Assembly: GCF_033949425.1 (NCBI RefSeq)
Contig: NZ_JAXAVX010000012.1
Span: 1-64,000 of the forward strand
Reading direction: 5' to 3'
Length of the DNA stretch: 64,000 nt
From: Patulibacter brassicae
GTDB lineage: Bacteria; Actinomycetota; Thermoleophilia; Solirubrobacterales; Solirubrobacteraceae
Position 1 is the stretch's first letter, and the number at the start of each line of letters is the position of its first letter. Positions 16,716 to 25,057 of the stretch are shown here, piece by piece. The notes beneath the pieces were generated by a model, which did no database searches, was not told where the DNA came from, and saw only the letters and a program-made list of their open reading frames with translations. The position numbers and the translations under genes were made by a program.

Positions 16716-18095
16716 TCAGGCCGCGCCCGCGCCGGCGGCGTGCCGGGCGGCGCGCCCGGCGAGCCGGACCGGCCCGAGCGCGGCGGCGCGCCGGCGGCCC
16801 TCCGGCAGCTCCTTGCGGTGCGCCTCGCGGTCGTAGGTGAAGAAGTCGACCTGCTGGGTGTGGCGCGCCGAGCGCACGAAGTGCGCGTTCATCCGCGCCT
16901 CGTCGGCCGCGAGGCGACGCCGCATCTCCCGCTCGTCCGGCGGGCGATAGGTGCCGCCGAGGTACGCCGCGGCGATCTTCGACTGCGTCTCGACGAAGGG
17001 GAACAGCGTCGGGACCGCCTGCGCGAAGCCGATGAGCACGAGGTCGTCGATCCCCGGCCGGAACAGCCGCTTGTAGAGCGGCAGGCGGTTGTCGGGCGCG
17101 CTGAGGAACGCCTCGTCGAAGAACGGGAAGGTGATCGCGTAGCCGGTGGCGTGGATGATCACGTCGAACTCGTCGCTCGTCCCGTCGACGAACTCCACGC
17201 GGCGCCCGTCGAGCCGCGCGACGTCGGGCTTCGCCCGCGCGTCACCGGACCCGAGCCGCAGCAGCAGCTCGCTGGAGGTCGTCGGATGCGCCTCGAGGAA
17301 GTGGTGGTTCGGCGTCGGCAGCCCGTAGCGCTCCGGACGACCCGACAGCAGCCGCGGCAGGTGGCGCACGGCGCGCCGCTGCCACGAGAGCGGGACATAG
17401 GGCAGCGTCCGGGCGATCCGGTCGACCGGCATGCCGAAGACGTACTTCGGCACGATCCACGCGCCCGAGCGGGTCGAGATCGTCACCTCGTTGCGGTGCG
17501 TCTTCTGCGAGAGCTCCGACGCGATGTCGCTGGCGCTGTTGCCGATCCCGACGACGAGGATCCGCCGGCCGCGCAGGTCCAGCGGCGTCTCCGGATCGAC
17601 GTAGTGGTGGGAGTGGAGCTGCTCCCCCTCGAACGTGCCGGGGAAGTCCGGCATCCGCGGGTCCCAGTGGTGGCCGTTGGCGACGACGAGCGCGTCGAAG
17701 AGCCGCGCCTCCCCGTCCTGCGTGGTGATCCGCCAGCCGCCGCCCTCGAGGCGCTCGGCGCGCTCGACGCCGTTCTCGAAGTGGATCCGCTCGGTCAGGC
17801 CGAACCGCTCGGCGTAGGAGTCCAGGTAGCGCTTGATCTCCGTGTGGTGCGGGAAGTCCGGGTAGTCGTCCGGCATCGGGTGGTCGCGGAAGCTCAGCAG
17901 CGCCTTCGACGTGTCGATGTGCAGCGACCGGTAGGCGCTCGACTTGCCGTTGGGATTGCCGAACGCCCAGTTGCCGCCGATCCGATCGGACTCCTCGAAG
18001 CACGCGTAGGGGACGCCGGCGTCCGCCAGCGCCTTGCCCGCCGTCAGCCCGCTGATGCCCGCGCCGATCACGCAGGTCGTCGGTGCCTCGCCCAT
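16716..18095 (-). CDS. FMO/BVMO-type flavin-containing monooxygenase
   Basis: 459 residues. FAD fold at the N-terminus: CVIGAGISGLTAGKAL. The family fingerprint is FEGEQLHSHHY (FxGxxxHxxxY), followed by the NADPH fold VVGIGNSASDIASEL and the second FAD/NADP motif DVIIHATGY. This is the FMO branch, which oxygenates soft nucleophiles or ketones with NADPH and O2. ATG 18095 has GGGGAGAGGG just upstream. The gene lies 53 bases downstream of the NorE/NorF-like trio on the same strand, so the four genes probably form one operon. That link between an FMO and oxidase-type membrane subunits is unusual. The Arg/Ala-rich C-terminus has no recognisable domain. Confidence 0.9.
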   Translation of the reverse strand: MGEAPTTCVIGAGISGLTAGKALADAGVPYACFEESDRIGGNWAFGNPNGKSSAYRSLHIDTSKALLSFRDHPMPDDYPDFPHHTEIKRYLDSYAERFGLTERIHFENGVERAERLEGGGWRITTQDGEARLFDALVVANGHHWDPRMPDFPGTFEGEQLHSHHYVDPETPLDLRGRRILVVGIGNSASDIASELSQKTHRNEVTISTRSGAWIVPKYVFGMPVDRIARTLPYVPLSWQRRAVRHLPRLLSGRPERYGLPTPNHHFLEAHPTTSSELLLRLGSGDARAKPDVARLDGRRVEFVDGTSDEFDVIIHATGYAITFPFFDEAFLSAPDNRLPLYKRLFRPGIDDLVLIGFAQAVPTLFPFVETQSKIAAAYLGGTYRPPDEREMRRRLAADEARMNAHFVRSARHTQQVDFFTYDREAHRKELPEGRRRAAALGPVRLAGRAARHAAGAGAA

Positions 18096-18148
18096 CGCCC
18101 TCTCCCCTCGGGTCGGTGTCCCCCGTCCTGATATCCGCCCGGCGCACG

Positions 18149-18418
18149 TCACGCAAGCAGGTACAGGCCGACGAGGCCGATCCCCACGACGAGGACCCAG
18201 AGCTCGATCGCCCACCGCAGCGGCGGCGGGGCCGTGCGCAGCTCCATGAAGTCCAGCGCGACGTAGCGGACCTTCACGAACGCGAGCGCGAGCGCGAGCG
18301 CGACGCCCAGCCGCACGGAGTCCAGGCCGTGGTGGTCGCCGGCGAGCCACGAGAGCAGGGTCGCGACGACGAGCGCCGCCCAGACGCCGACGAGCCGGCG
18401 GGTCCCGGTCGCGCTCAC
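18149..18418 (-). CDS. Small NorF / cytochrome oxidase subunit IV-like membrane protein
   Basis: 89 residues with three hydrophobic segments (VGVWAALVVATLLSWLAG, LGVALALALAFVKVRYVALDFMELR, WAIELWVLVVGIGLVGLYLL). The central KVRYVALDFMELR phrase is typical of the prokaryotic COX4/NorF family. The GTG start overlaps the TGA of the NorE-like gene by four bases (GTGA). A paralogue with FAKAWLVADHFMELRH is at 46297-46563. In known systems such proteins accompany subunit III of haem-copper oxidases or NO reductase; neither catalytic subunit is present here. Confidence 0.82.
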   Translation of the reverse strand: MSATGTRRLVGVWAALVVATLLSWLAGDHHGLDSVRLGVALALALAFVKVRYVALDFMELRTAPPPLRWAIELWVLVVGIGLVGLYLLA

Positions 18419-19065
18419 GTCGCCCCCGCGAAGTAGACGACGGGGTAGATGACGAGCCAGAGCAGGTCGACCATGTGCCAGTAGCTCGCACCGCCCTCGA
18501 CGAGCCCGCGCGAGGCGGCCCCGGCGCCGACCCGCGCGCGGACGACGAGCAGGACCACCGCCCCCGCGACGAGGTGCAGCAGGTGGACCCCGGTGATCGC
18601 GAAGTAGTACGTGAAGAACGACGAGCTCGCCGGCGGGTGGCCGTCGCCGAGGAGCGCCTGCCACTCGATCGCCTTGAACGCGACGAAGAGCAGGCCGCCG
18701 AGCAGCACCGTCGCGATCAGCCGCCGCGCGCGGGGCGCGTCGCCGGCGCGGTGGGCGCGGACCGCGAGGGCCATGACGAGCGAGCTCGCCAGCAGGACGA
18801 GCGTGTTCGCGGTCCCGAGCGCGACGCTCAGGTGCGTCCGGCCCTCCGCGAAGACCGCCGGCTCGTCCGCGCGACCGACGAGGAACGCCCCGAAGAAGAC
18901 GGCGAAGATCGTCATGTCGACGAGCAGGAAGATCCAGAGCCCGGGCTCCCCCGGGACGCCGGGCACCGACGCGCGCGGCGGGCCCGCGACGCCGCCGGGC
19001 GCCGGAGCGGCGACGACCGGCGGCGCGTCCCGGTCGACGAGGAAGGACGGCAGCTCGCGCGTCAC
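18415..19065 (-). CDS. NorE / cytochrome oxidase subunit III-like membrane protein
   Basis: 216 residues. After a roughly 40-residue Pro/Ala-rich cytosolic tail comes the subunit-III signature PGEPGLWIFLLVDMTIFAVFFGAF. Four further membrane segments follow, with FKAIEWQALL, FFTYYFAITGVHLLHLVAG and SYWHMVDLLWLVIYPVVYFAG, all standard for the COX3 superfamily. An Asp occupies the position where aa3 oxidase subunit III usually has Glu, as in NorE-type proteins. The start GTG overlaps the upstream TGA (GTGA). No subunit I or II is nearby, so this is not an intact oxidase operon. Confidence 0.87.
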   Translation of the reverse strand: MTRELPSFLVDRDAPPVVAAPAPGGVAGPPRASVPGVPGEPGLWIFLLVDMTIFAVFFGAFLVGRADEPAVFAEGRTHLSVALGTANTLVLLASSLVMALAVRAHRAGDAPRARRLIATVLLGGLLFVAFKAIEWQALLGDGHPPASSSFFTYYFAITGVHLLHLVAGAVVLLVVRARVGAGAASRGLVEGGASYWHMVDLLWLVIYPVVYFAGAT

Positions 19066-19820
19066 GACACGCCCGCGGGCACCGGCGGCCCGGCCGCCGG
19101 GGCCGCCTCCGTCGGGGCCGCGGCCTCGGCGTCCTCCCGCGCCTCCGCCCGGATCGCCCGGATCGTCGTGATGGCCATGATGTTCAGCCAGAGCCCGTAG
19201 GTCACCGTCGGGATCCAGAACGCGACGGCTCCCTGGTAGGCGAACGCCCCGCTCTTGAAGAAGCCCAGCAGCGCGTCGGGGACGAACGAGGCCGCGATGA
19301 CGAGGTTCGCCCAGGCGACCCACCGCGGATAGACCGGCCGGGGATGGCGGTCGCGGAGGATCGCCACGGCGATCGCCGTGTTCTGGAGGATGAACGGCCC
19401 GACCGGGATGAGGAACAGGATCCAGGCGAGGTCGTGCAGCGCCTGGGTCGTGTCCGGTGCGCGGTCGGGGCGGAACGCCGCCACGAGCATGATGAGCAGC
19501 GGGATCGAGAGGAACACGACCGTCGCCGCGCCGGAGACGATCTGCACGAACGAGGCGATCGGGTGGCGACCCTCGATCCGGAACAGCCGCAGCCCGATGA
19601 CGGCGACGAGCGGCGCCGCGAGCGATACGGCGCAGAAGCCGATGAACGCCCCGGCGATCTTCAGGTCGCCGTGGTGCGCGTAGAACGACGCGATCTCCGC
19701 GGCCGTGCGGTTCGCCGGCTCGGGCGGGAAGAGGCCGCTGCCGAAGAGCGCCGCGAGCGCGACGAGCGGCGCCACGAGGCCCGCGGCGGCGCAGGCGATC
19801 TGAAGTCGGCGGTTGGGCAT
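19062..19820 (-). CDS. Six-helix membrane protein heading the NorE/NorF-like operon (unknown family)
   Basis: 252 residues with six predicted membrane spans. I do not recognise a named family. Characteristic phrases are FPPEPANRTAAEIASFYAHHGDLKIAG in the first loop, AFRPDRAPDTTQALHDLAW, then RPVYPRWVAW and FWIPTVTYGLW. The paralogue at 47150-47977 keeps the same pattern (IYSHHADLRR, FRPERTPELTQ, RPVFPRW, GFWIPAAVFGSW). The paired His of the HHxDL motif in the external or periplasmic loop could bind a metal or haem, which is speculation. ATG 19820 is used, with GGAGGAG 12 bases upstream; a longer frame to 19877 runs into the promoter. First gene of a four-gene operon ending in the FMO. Confidence 0.75.
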   Translation of the reverse strand: MPNRRLQIACAAAGLVAPLVALAALFGSGLFPPEPANRTAAEIASFYAHHGDLKIAGAFIGFCAVSLAAPLVAVIGLRLFRIEGRHPIASFVQIVSGAATVVFLSIPLLIMLVAAFRPDRAPDTTQALHDLAWILFLIPVGPFILQNTAIAVAILRDRHPRPVYPRWVAWANLVIAASFVPDALLGFFKSGAFAYQGAVAFWIPTVTYGLWLNIMAITTIRAIRAEAREDAEAAAPTEAAPAAGPPVPAGVS

Positions 19821-19847
19821 CGTGCGGTCGCTCCTCCGGGCGTGGTC

Positions 19848-19884
19848 CGGGCGGAGCCTAGTCCGTTTTTCTGACACTCGTCAA
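19848..19884 (-). promoter_or_regulatory. Sigma-70-like promoter with overlapping dyad, NorE/NorF operon
   Basis: On the minus strand TTGACG (19879-19884) and TAGGCT (19855-19860) are separated by 18 bases, about 35 bases before the ATG at 19820. The -35 overlaps the inverted repeat TGAC-ACTC-GTCA (19872-19883), a likely repressor site. Confidence 0.5.
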
Positions 19885-19960
19885 TACAGCGCGTCCGGCT
19901 CCGGTGTCCAGGGGGTGGCGGCACGGTCCGGGCGCCGCCCGGCTGTGCGAGGGTGGAGCG

Positions 19961-20929
19961 ATGCGCGCCGTCTACGTCGAGTCGTTCAACGCCGAGGACC
20001 CCGCCGCCGCGGTGGTCGTCGGGGAGCAGCCGGAGCCCCAGCTGCCCGGCGAGGACTGGACCGTCGTGACGGTGAAGGCGGCGTCGATCAACCACCACGA
20101 CGTCTTCAGCCTCACCGGCGTGGCGCTGAAGGCGGGCCAGCTGCCGATGATCCTCGGCACGGACGCCGCCGGCGTGACCGAGGACGGCCGGGAGGTCGTC
20201 GTGCACGGCGTCGTGAACGACCCGCAGTGGCTCGGCGACGAGGCGCTGGACCCGGGGCTGTCGCTCTTCAGCGAGCACCACCCCGGCACGCTCGCCGAGC
20301 GGGTCGCCGTGCCGAAGCGCAACCTCCTCCCCAAGCCCGCGGGCCTGAGCTTCGAGGAGGCCGCGTGCCTGCCGACCGCGTGGCTCACCGCCTACCGGAT
20401 GCTCTTCACCCAGGCCGGCGTGCAGCCCGGCCAGACCGTGCTCGTCCAGGGCAGCGCGGGCGGTCTGAGCACCGCGCTCATCACCCTCGCCGCGGCGGCC
20501 GGCGTGACCGTCTGGGCCACGGGCCGCAGCGCGGAGAAGCGCGCCTTCGCCGAGGCGCACGGCGCCGCGGCGACCTTCGAGCCCGGCGCCCGCCTGCCCG
20601 ACCGCGTCGACGCGGTGATGGACTCCGTCGGCGAGGCGACCTGGAAGCACTCGCTGCGCAGCCTGCGCAAGGGCGGCGCGATGGTCGTCAGCGGCGGGAC
20701 CGCCGGCTACACGGCGGAGGCCGAGGTCGCGCGGATCTTCGCGCTGAACCTCCGCATCATCGGCTCGACGATGGGGACCCGCGCCGAGCTCGAGCAGCTC
20801 ATCGCGTTCCTCGCGGCGAAGGGCATCACCCCCGACATCGACGACGTCCTGCCGCTCGAGGACGCGCCGCGCGCGTTCGCGAAGATGGCCTCCGGCGACA
20901 TCCGCGGCAAGGTCGTCCTGCGCCCCTGA
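19961..20929 (+). CDS. MDR-superfamily zinc-less quinone oxidoreductase-like dehydrogenase
   Basis: 322 residues of the medium-chain dehydrogenase/reductase fold. The catalytic domain has ASINHHDVFSLTG and ILGTDAAGVTEDG, and the NADP domain has VLVQGSAGGLSTALITLA and VWATGRSAEK. The Cys/His zinc ligands of alcohol dehydrogenases are absent, so it groups with quinone oxidoreductase/crotonyl-CoA reductase-like members. ATG 19961 follows GAGGGTGGAGCG. It is divergent from the NorE/NorF operon across 140 bases. Substrate unknown. Confidence 0.88.
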   Translation: MRAVYVESFNAEDPAAAVVVGEQPEPQLPGEDWTVVTVKAASINHHDVFSLTGVALKAGQLPMILGTDAAGVTEDGREVVVHGVVNDPQWLGDEALDPGLSLFSEHHPGTLAERVAVPKRNLLPKPAGLSFEEAACLPTAWLTAYRMLFTQAGVQPGQTVLVQGSAGGLSTALITLAAAAGVTVWATGRSAEKRAFAEAHGAAATFEPGARLPDRVDAVMDSVGEATWKHSLRSLRKGGAMVVSGGTAGYTAEAEVARIFALNLRIIGSTMGTRAELEQLIAFLAAKGITPDIDDVLPLEDAPRAFAKMASGDIRGKVVLRP

Positions 20930-21001
20930 CCCCGGTCCCCGGGCGACCCGCGACGAGACGACCGAGCGCGAGCGCCACCTCCGCCGGCCGGTCGTCGCGG
21001 C

Positions 21002-21200
21002 TCACCCGCCGGCGACGACGCGACGCAGGAGCTCGCGGAACCGCTCCTCGTCGCCGTCGTCGAGCACCGCCAGCAGCCGCGCCTCGGCCGCGTCGCTGGC
21101 GGCCGTCGCCTCCTGCAGGGTCGCCCGCTGACCGTGCTGCAGATGGCCGAGCTCGGCGGGACGCCGATCGAGGGGTCGGCCGCGCCCCTCGAGTCGCCCT
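21002..21200 (-). pseudogene. MarR-family regulator, C-terminal remnant
   Basis: The minus strand ending in TGA at 21002-21004 reads RPLDRRPAELGHLQHGQRA, then TLQEATAASDAAEARLLAV, then LDDGDEERFRELLRRVVAGG. This matches the wing (P-x-DRR), the helix after it, and the dimerising last helix of MarR proteins. There is no start codon with a complete N-terminal HTH: the frame degenerates upstream of about 21200. Judged by pattern only. Confidence 0.4.
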
Positions 21201-21206
21201 GGGCGG

Positions 21207-21302
21207 GACGGATGGGTCGCGCTGGCGCACGAGCTCGGGTTCCGGCCGACGGTCCCGACGGCCTACGCCGCGGCGCGCGACGGGCTCCTCAGACGCCCGC
21301 CC
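21207..21302 (+). pseudogene. NAD-dependent epimerase-like C-terminal fragment
   Basis: The plus strand reads DGWVALAHELGFRPTVPT followed by AYAAARDGLLRRP, which resembles the final helix/strand of extended SDR epimerases (ELGFRPxxPxxxAxxDG). Only about 30 residues are present and no upstream start exists. It abuts the MarR remnant, as though two genes were joined by a deletion. Weak evidence. Confidence 0.25.
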
Positions 21303-21401
21303 GGCCGGCCGGGGAGGGTGCTCCGGGGCCGTGCGAGCGGGCGCCCGGGGACCGCGGCCGACGCGAGCGATCGAGGGCGAGCGTGCGCGCAGGCCCGCGC
21401 G

Positions 21402-21902
21402 TCAGGCCGGCGCGTCGAGCGCGTCGCGCAGCAGGTGCAGCGCGGCGGCGGCGAACGCGACCATGTTCGCCTGGCGGTCGTCGTCGCCGGTGAGGACGTG
21501 CTGCGTCCGGCCGGCACCGGCCGGACCGTGGACCGCGGTCCACGCGTGGCCGGCGGGGTCGCCGTAGGGGTTGCCCGCCGGCCCGGAGGCCCCGGTCTCG
21601 CCGACGCCCCAATCCGCGCCGAGGCGGGCGGCGACGGCCGCGGCCAGCCACGCGGTGAACGGCTCGGTCGCGCTGCGCTCGCCCTCGGGCCAGGTGACGT
21701 CGCCGGCCAGCTGGATCCGCGCGGCGTCGAGCTGGTAGACGACCACCCCGCCCCGGAACGCCCGCGACACCCCCGGCACGGCGACGAGCGCGGCGGCGAT
21801 CAGGCCGCCCGCGGCGGATTCCGCGACGGCGACGGTCTCGCCCCGCTCGCGCAGCCGCGCGACGGCCGCCGCGGCGGGCTCGGTGATCGCCGGAGGCAGC
21901 AT
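21402..21902 (-). CDS. CinA-family nicotinamide-nucleotide amidase-like protein
   Basis: 166 residues equal to the C-terminal CinA (PncC) domain only. Motifs: VAVAESAAGGLIAAALVAVPGVS (family form ES.TGG), GGVVVYQLDAA and VGETGASGPAGNPYGDPAG (family form GI.GP.G). Known PncC enzymes deamidate NMN to NaMN in pyridine-nucleotide recycling. The Thr of the ESxTGG motif is Ala here, which might affect activity. ATG 21902 (MLPPAITEP) is preferred to the upstream in-frame ATG at 21947, which lies within the short spacer to the divergent NudC gene. Confidence 0.82.
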   Translation of the reverse strand: MLPPAITEPAAAAVARLRERGETVAVAESAAGGLIAAALVAVPGVSRAFRGGVVVYQLDAARIQLAGDVTWPEGERSATEPFTAWLAAAVAARLGADWGVGETGASGPAGNPYGDPAGHAWTAVHGPAGAGRTQHVLTGDDDRQANMVAFAAAALHLLRDALDAPA

Positions 21903-21964
21903 GGGCACGACGCTAGCTCCTCGGCCGCCGCGGGGCGCGGGGCCCACGGCGCTAGGTTCCGAGC

Positions 21965-22927
21965 ATGACGGGCCCCAACGCGCTCACCGGCGCCGAGATC
22001 GACCGGGCCGAGGACCATCGGCGCCGCGACGCCGACTGGCTGGCCGCCCAGCGCGCCGATCCTCGCGCCCGAGCGGTGGTGCTCGGCGACGCCGGCGTCC
22101 GCGCCCGCGACGGCGCGATCGAGCGGGTGCCGCTCGACGCGCTCGACGCCGGCCGCGAGGACGCGCTGCTCCTCGGCCTCGACGCACGCGGACCGCTGTT
22201 CGTCGTCGACGAGGACCCGCCGCGGCCCGGACGGCGCGCGCCGCTCGTCGGCGCCGGCGGCCCGCGGGGCGAGCCCGCGCCCGACGCCCCGGACCGCGTC
22301 GGGCTGCGAACCGCCGCCCAGGTGCTGCCCCAGGCCGACGGCGGGCTCGTGGCCTACGCGGCCGGCCTGCTGAACTGGCACCGCAACCACCGCCACTGCG
22401 CGGTCTGCGGCGCGCCGACCACCGTCGGCGAGGGCGGGATCCTGCGGGCGTGCGGGGCCTGCGGCACGACGCACCACCCGCGGACCGATCCGGTGGTGAT
22501 CATGCTCGTCGTCGACGAGGAGGGGGACCGGGTCCTCCTCGGGCGCCAGGAGACCTGGCCGGCGCGGCGGTACTCGGCGCTCGCGGGGTTCGTCTCGCCG
22601 GGCGAGAGCCTCGAGGAGGCCGTCGCCCGCGAGGTCCGCGAGGAGGCCGGCGTCCGCGTCGGCGCTCCGCGGTACGCGGGCTCCCAGCCGTGGCCCTTCC
22701 CCGCGTCGCTCATGATCGGCTTCCTCGTCCCGTGGGACGGCGGCGAGATCCGCGTCGAGGACGAGCTCGAGGACGCCCGCTGGTTCGAGCGGGACGACGT
22801 CGCCGCCGCCGCGGCGGTGGACGACGGCGACACGTCGTGGGAGCAGCTGCCGCCCGGGGACGGCCTCGTGCTGCCGCCACGATCGGCGATCGCGCGCCGG
22901 CTCGTCGAGGACTGGCTCGCCGGCTGA
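21965..22927 (+). CDS. nudC: NADH pyrophosphatase (NudC-type Nudix hydrolase)
   Basis: 320 residues. An N-terminal domain is followed by a four-cysteine zinc ribbon (HCAVCGAPT and RACGACGTTHHPR), the Nudix box GFVSPGESLEEAVAREVREEAGV, and the NudC hallmark SQPWPFPASLM. NudC hydrolyses NADH to NMNH and AMP and can remove NAD caps from RNA. The divergent CinA-type neighbour (62 bases away) also acts on nicotinamide nucleotides, so the pair looks like an NAD salvage/housekeeping unit. Start ATG 21965. Confidence 0.93.
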   Translation: MTGPNALTGAEIDRAEDHRRRDADWLAAQRADPRARAVVLGDAGVRARDGAIERVPLDALDAGREDALLLGLDARGPLFVVDEDPPRPGRRAPLVGAGGPRGEPAPDAPDRVGLRTAAQVLPQADGGLVAYAAGLLNWHRNHRHCAVCGAPTTVGEGGILRACGACGTTHHPRTDPVVIMLVVDEEGDRVLLGRQETWPARRYSALAGFVSPGESLEEAVAREVREEAGVRVGAPRYAGSQPWPFPASLMIGFLVPWDGGEIRVEDELEDARWFERDDVAAAAAVDDGDTSWEQLPPGDGLVLPPRSAIARRLVEDWLAG

Positions 22928-23006
22928 GCATCGTTCCCCGTGGGCGCCCCCGCCACGACCACCGGCGGAGCGACGCCATTCCGGCCCGGTGGCCTGCGGT
23001 GCGCGC

Positions 23007-23510
23007 TCAACCGCGGCGCAGGACGACGAAGTCGACCTCGTAGGCGAGCAGCAGCTCGCCCTCCGCGACGCCGCGGACCTCGACGTCCGCGCGGACCGCG
23101 GCCCGGTCGTCCCGGTAGGGCTCGACGGCGACGAGGACGACGCCGACCTCCACGAGCGCGCCGGCGCGGGCCGGTGCCGGCAGGCGCACGCCCGACGCCC
23201 CGCGGCCGGCCACGAGCGCGACGTGGCGGTGGATCCCCTCGACGAGCAGCCGCTGCGCCACCCCCATCGTGTGCAGGCCGCTGGCGATCAGCCCGCCGAA
23301 CGGCGAGGCCGCAGCGGCCTCGGGGTCGACGTGGAAGGGCAGCGGGTCCCACTGCCGGCCGAAGTCGACGATCTCCTCCGCCGTGAGCCGCCACCGGCCC
23401 AGCGTCCGGGGCACGCCGACCGGCAGGTCCTCCGCGAACCACGGCGCCTGCTCGTGCGTCGGCCAGCCCTCGGCGGGGTTGCGGTCCTCGGCGGGAGCGG
23501 CGATCGGCAC
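23007..23510 (-). CDS. MaoC-like hot-dog dehydratase
   Basis: 167 residues, single hot-dog domain. The hydratase-2 type motif is FGRQWDPLPFHVDPEAAAASPFGGLIASGLHTM, with the Asp and His of the active site; the central helix runs through GVAQRLLVEG. MaoC proteins hydrate enoyl-CoAs in fatty acid, sterol side-chain or PHA metabolism. The gene stands alone and converges on nudC. Confidence 0.88.
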   Translation of the reverse strand: MPIAAPAEDRNPAEGWPTHEQAPWFAEDLPVGVPRTLGRWRLTAEEIVDFGRQWDPLPFHVDPEAAAASPFGGLIASGLHTMGVAQRLLVEGIHRHVALVAGRGASGVRLPAPARAGALVEVGVVLVAVEPYRDDRAAVRADVEVRGVAEGELLLAYEVDFVVLRRG

Positions 23511-23863
23511 GGCCCGACTCTAGGCGGACGCGGCCTCCGGGCGATCGGCACGCGTGGCCCGGATCGTGCGCCTCCACAAGCGGAGCACGAGGTCGACGGC
23601 GGTCGCGACCGGTCGGCGGGCCGCGACGAGCGGATTGCCGGGCGGGTCGCGACGGCCCGGCGACGAGCTACGAGCGGGGCGTGAACCTCCTCCGCGTCGG
23701 CGACGGTCCGCCCCGGGAGGCGCTTCCTGCTCGCGACGGCGCCCACCCTCCCCGGGCTCCGGGAGGCCAAGGCGCCGAGGAGGTTCCCGCCGTCCCCGCC
23801 CGGCGCGATGGCAGCACCTCGAGGGCGGCGCGCCCTTCGGGGGCCGCACCGCCCCGCCGGGCC
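23511..23863. other. 353-base non-coding or degenerate region
   Basis: No ORF here has a credible start, ribosome site or family motif. A minus-strand frame ending at 23520 reads NPLVAARRPVATAVDLVLRL, which could be the tail of a lost gene, but it cannot be identified. No repeats or hairpins of note were seen. Confidence 0.4.
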
Positions 23864-24952
23864 TCAGCCCGCGGCCGGCAGCGTCGCGTTGTCGATGACG
23901 AACCGGTAGCGGACGTCGGAGGCGAGGACGCGCTCCCATGCCTCGTTCACCTGGTCGGCCGAGATCCGCTCGATCTCCGCGGTGATGCCGTGCTCGGCGC
24001 AGAAGTCGAGCATCTCCTGGGTCTCGGCGATCGAGCCGATCGCCGAGCCGGCGAAGGTCCGTCGCTGCAGGAGCAGGGCGAACGCCGGGACCGGCAGCGG
24101 CTCCGGCGGCGCGCCGACGTTCACCAGCGCGCCGTCCGTGCGCAGCAGTCCGAGGAAGCGCCCGATGTCGAGCTTCGCGCTGACGGTGTTCACGATGAGG
24201 TCGAAGCGCCCGGCGAGCTCGTCGAACGTCGCGTCGTCGCTCGTGGCGAAGTACCCGTCGGCGCCGAGCGCCAGACCCGCCTCCTGCTTGCGCAGCGACT
24301 GGGAGAGCACCGTCACCTCTGCACCGAGCGCCTTGGCGATCTTCACCGCCAGGTGCCCGAGGCCGCCGAGGCCGACCACCGCCACGCGCTTGCCGGGCCC
24401 CGCGTCCCAGTGGCGCAGCGGCGAGTAGGTCGTGATGCCGGCGCAGAGCAGCGGGGCGGCGGCGTCGAGCTCCAGGCCGTCCGGGATCCGCAGCACGAAG
24501 TCCTGGTCGACGACGACGTGGTCGGAGTAGCCGCCGTAGGTCACGGTGCCGTCGCGGTCGACCGAGCCGTAGGTCTGCGTGTTGCCGGCCAGGCAGTACT
24601 GCTCCTTGCCGTCGCGGCAGTTCTCGCACTCCCGGCAGGAGTTCACCATGCACCCGACGCCGACGCGGTCGCCCGGGGCGAAGCCCTCGACCTCCGCGCC
24701 GACCTCGGCCACCACGCCGGCGATCTCGTGCCCCGGCACCGCCGGATAGGGGACCCGTCCCCACTCGCCGCGCGCGAAGTGGATGTCGGAGTGGCAGATC
24801 CCGCAGAAGCGGATGTCGATCCGGACGTCGCGCGGACCGACGACGCGCCGCGCGATCTCCAGCGGCTCCAGCGGCCCGTCCGCGCTGAACGTCCCGACCG
24901 CGCGCGCGGTCGTGGTGCCGGGGGTGGTGGCGAGGTCCACGGTCTCGGTCAT
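23864..24952 (-). CDS. Zinc-dependent NADP alcohol/aldehyde dehydrogenase (YahK/CAD type)
   Basis: 362 residues. Catalytic zinc site: FCGICHSDIHFARGEW with PGHEIAGVV. Structural zinc site: the cluster of cysteines in NSCRECENCRDGKEQYC. NADP fold: VAVVGLGGLGHLAVKIAKALG. This is the cinnamyl-alcohol-dehydrogenase-like branch (E. coli YahK, mycobacterial AdhC), which reduces many aldehydes. ATG 24952 is used. Divergent from the XRE regulator at 25058 with 105 bases between, suggesting control by that regulator. Confidence 0.93.
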   Translation of the reverse strand: MTETVDLATTPGTTTARAVGTFSADGPLEPLEIARRVVGPRDVRIDIRFCGICHSDIHFARGEWGRVPYPAVPGHEIAGVVAEVGAEVEGFAPGDRVGVGCMVNSCRECENCRDGKEQYCLAGNTQTYGSVDRDGTVTYGGYSDHVVVDQDFVLRIPDGLELDAAAPLLCAGITTYSPLRHWDAGPGKRVAVVGLGGLGHLAVKIAKALGAEVTVLSQSLRKQEAGLALGADGYFATSDDATFDELAGRFDLIVNTVSAKLDIGRFLGLLRTDGALVNVGAPPEPLPVPAFALLLQRRTFAGSAIGSIAETQEMLDFCAEHGITAEIERISADQVNEAWERVLASDVRYRFVIDNATLPAAG

Positions 24953-25057
24953 GACGTTCACGGTAGATCGCCGCCGACCTGCCCGCGAGGGGTTCTCAGC
25001 ACCCCTCTGCGACGCGCCAGGTCCGCGCGCCGGGCGACCGCGGATACGCTGTGCGCG

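Larger units (their letters stand above)
20930..21401. other. 472-base region with probable gene remnants
   Basis: No intact gene. It holds what look like the 3' end of a MarR gene (minus strand, 21002-about 21200) and the 3' end of an NAD-dependent epimerase gene (plus strand, about 21207-21300), described separately. The flanks show no clear repeats or insertion sequence ends. Confidence 0.45.

Noticed and set aside
18149..19820. A complete cytochrome oxidase or NO reductase operon
   Set aside because: No subunit I, II, NorB, NorC, NorD or NorQ sequence is found within the window on either strand.
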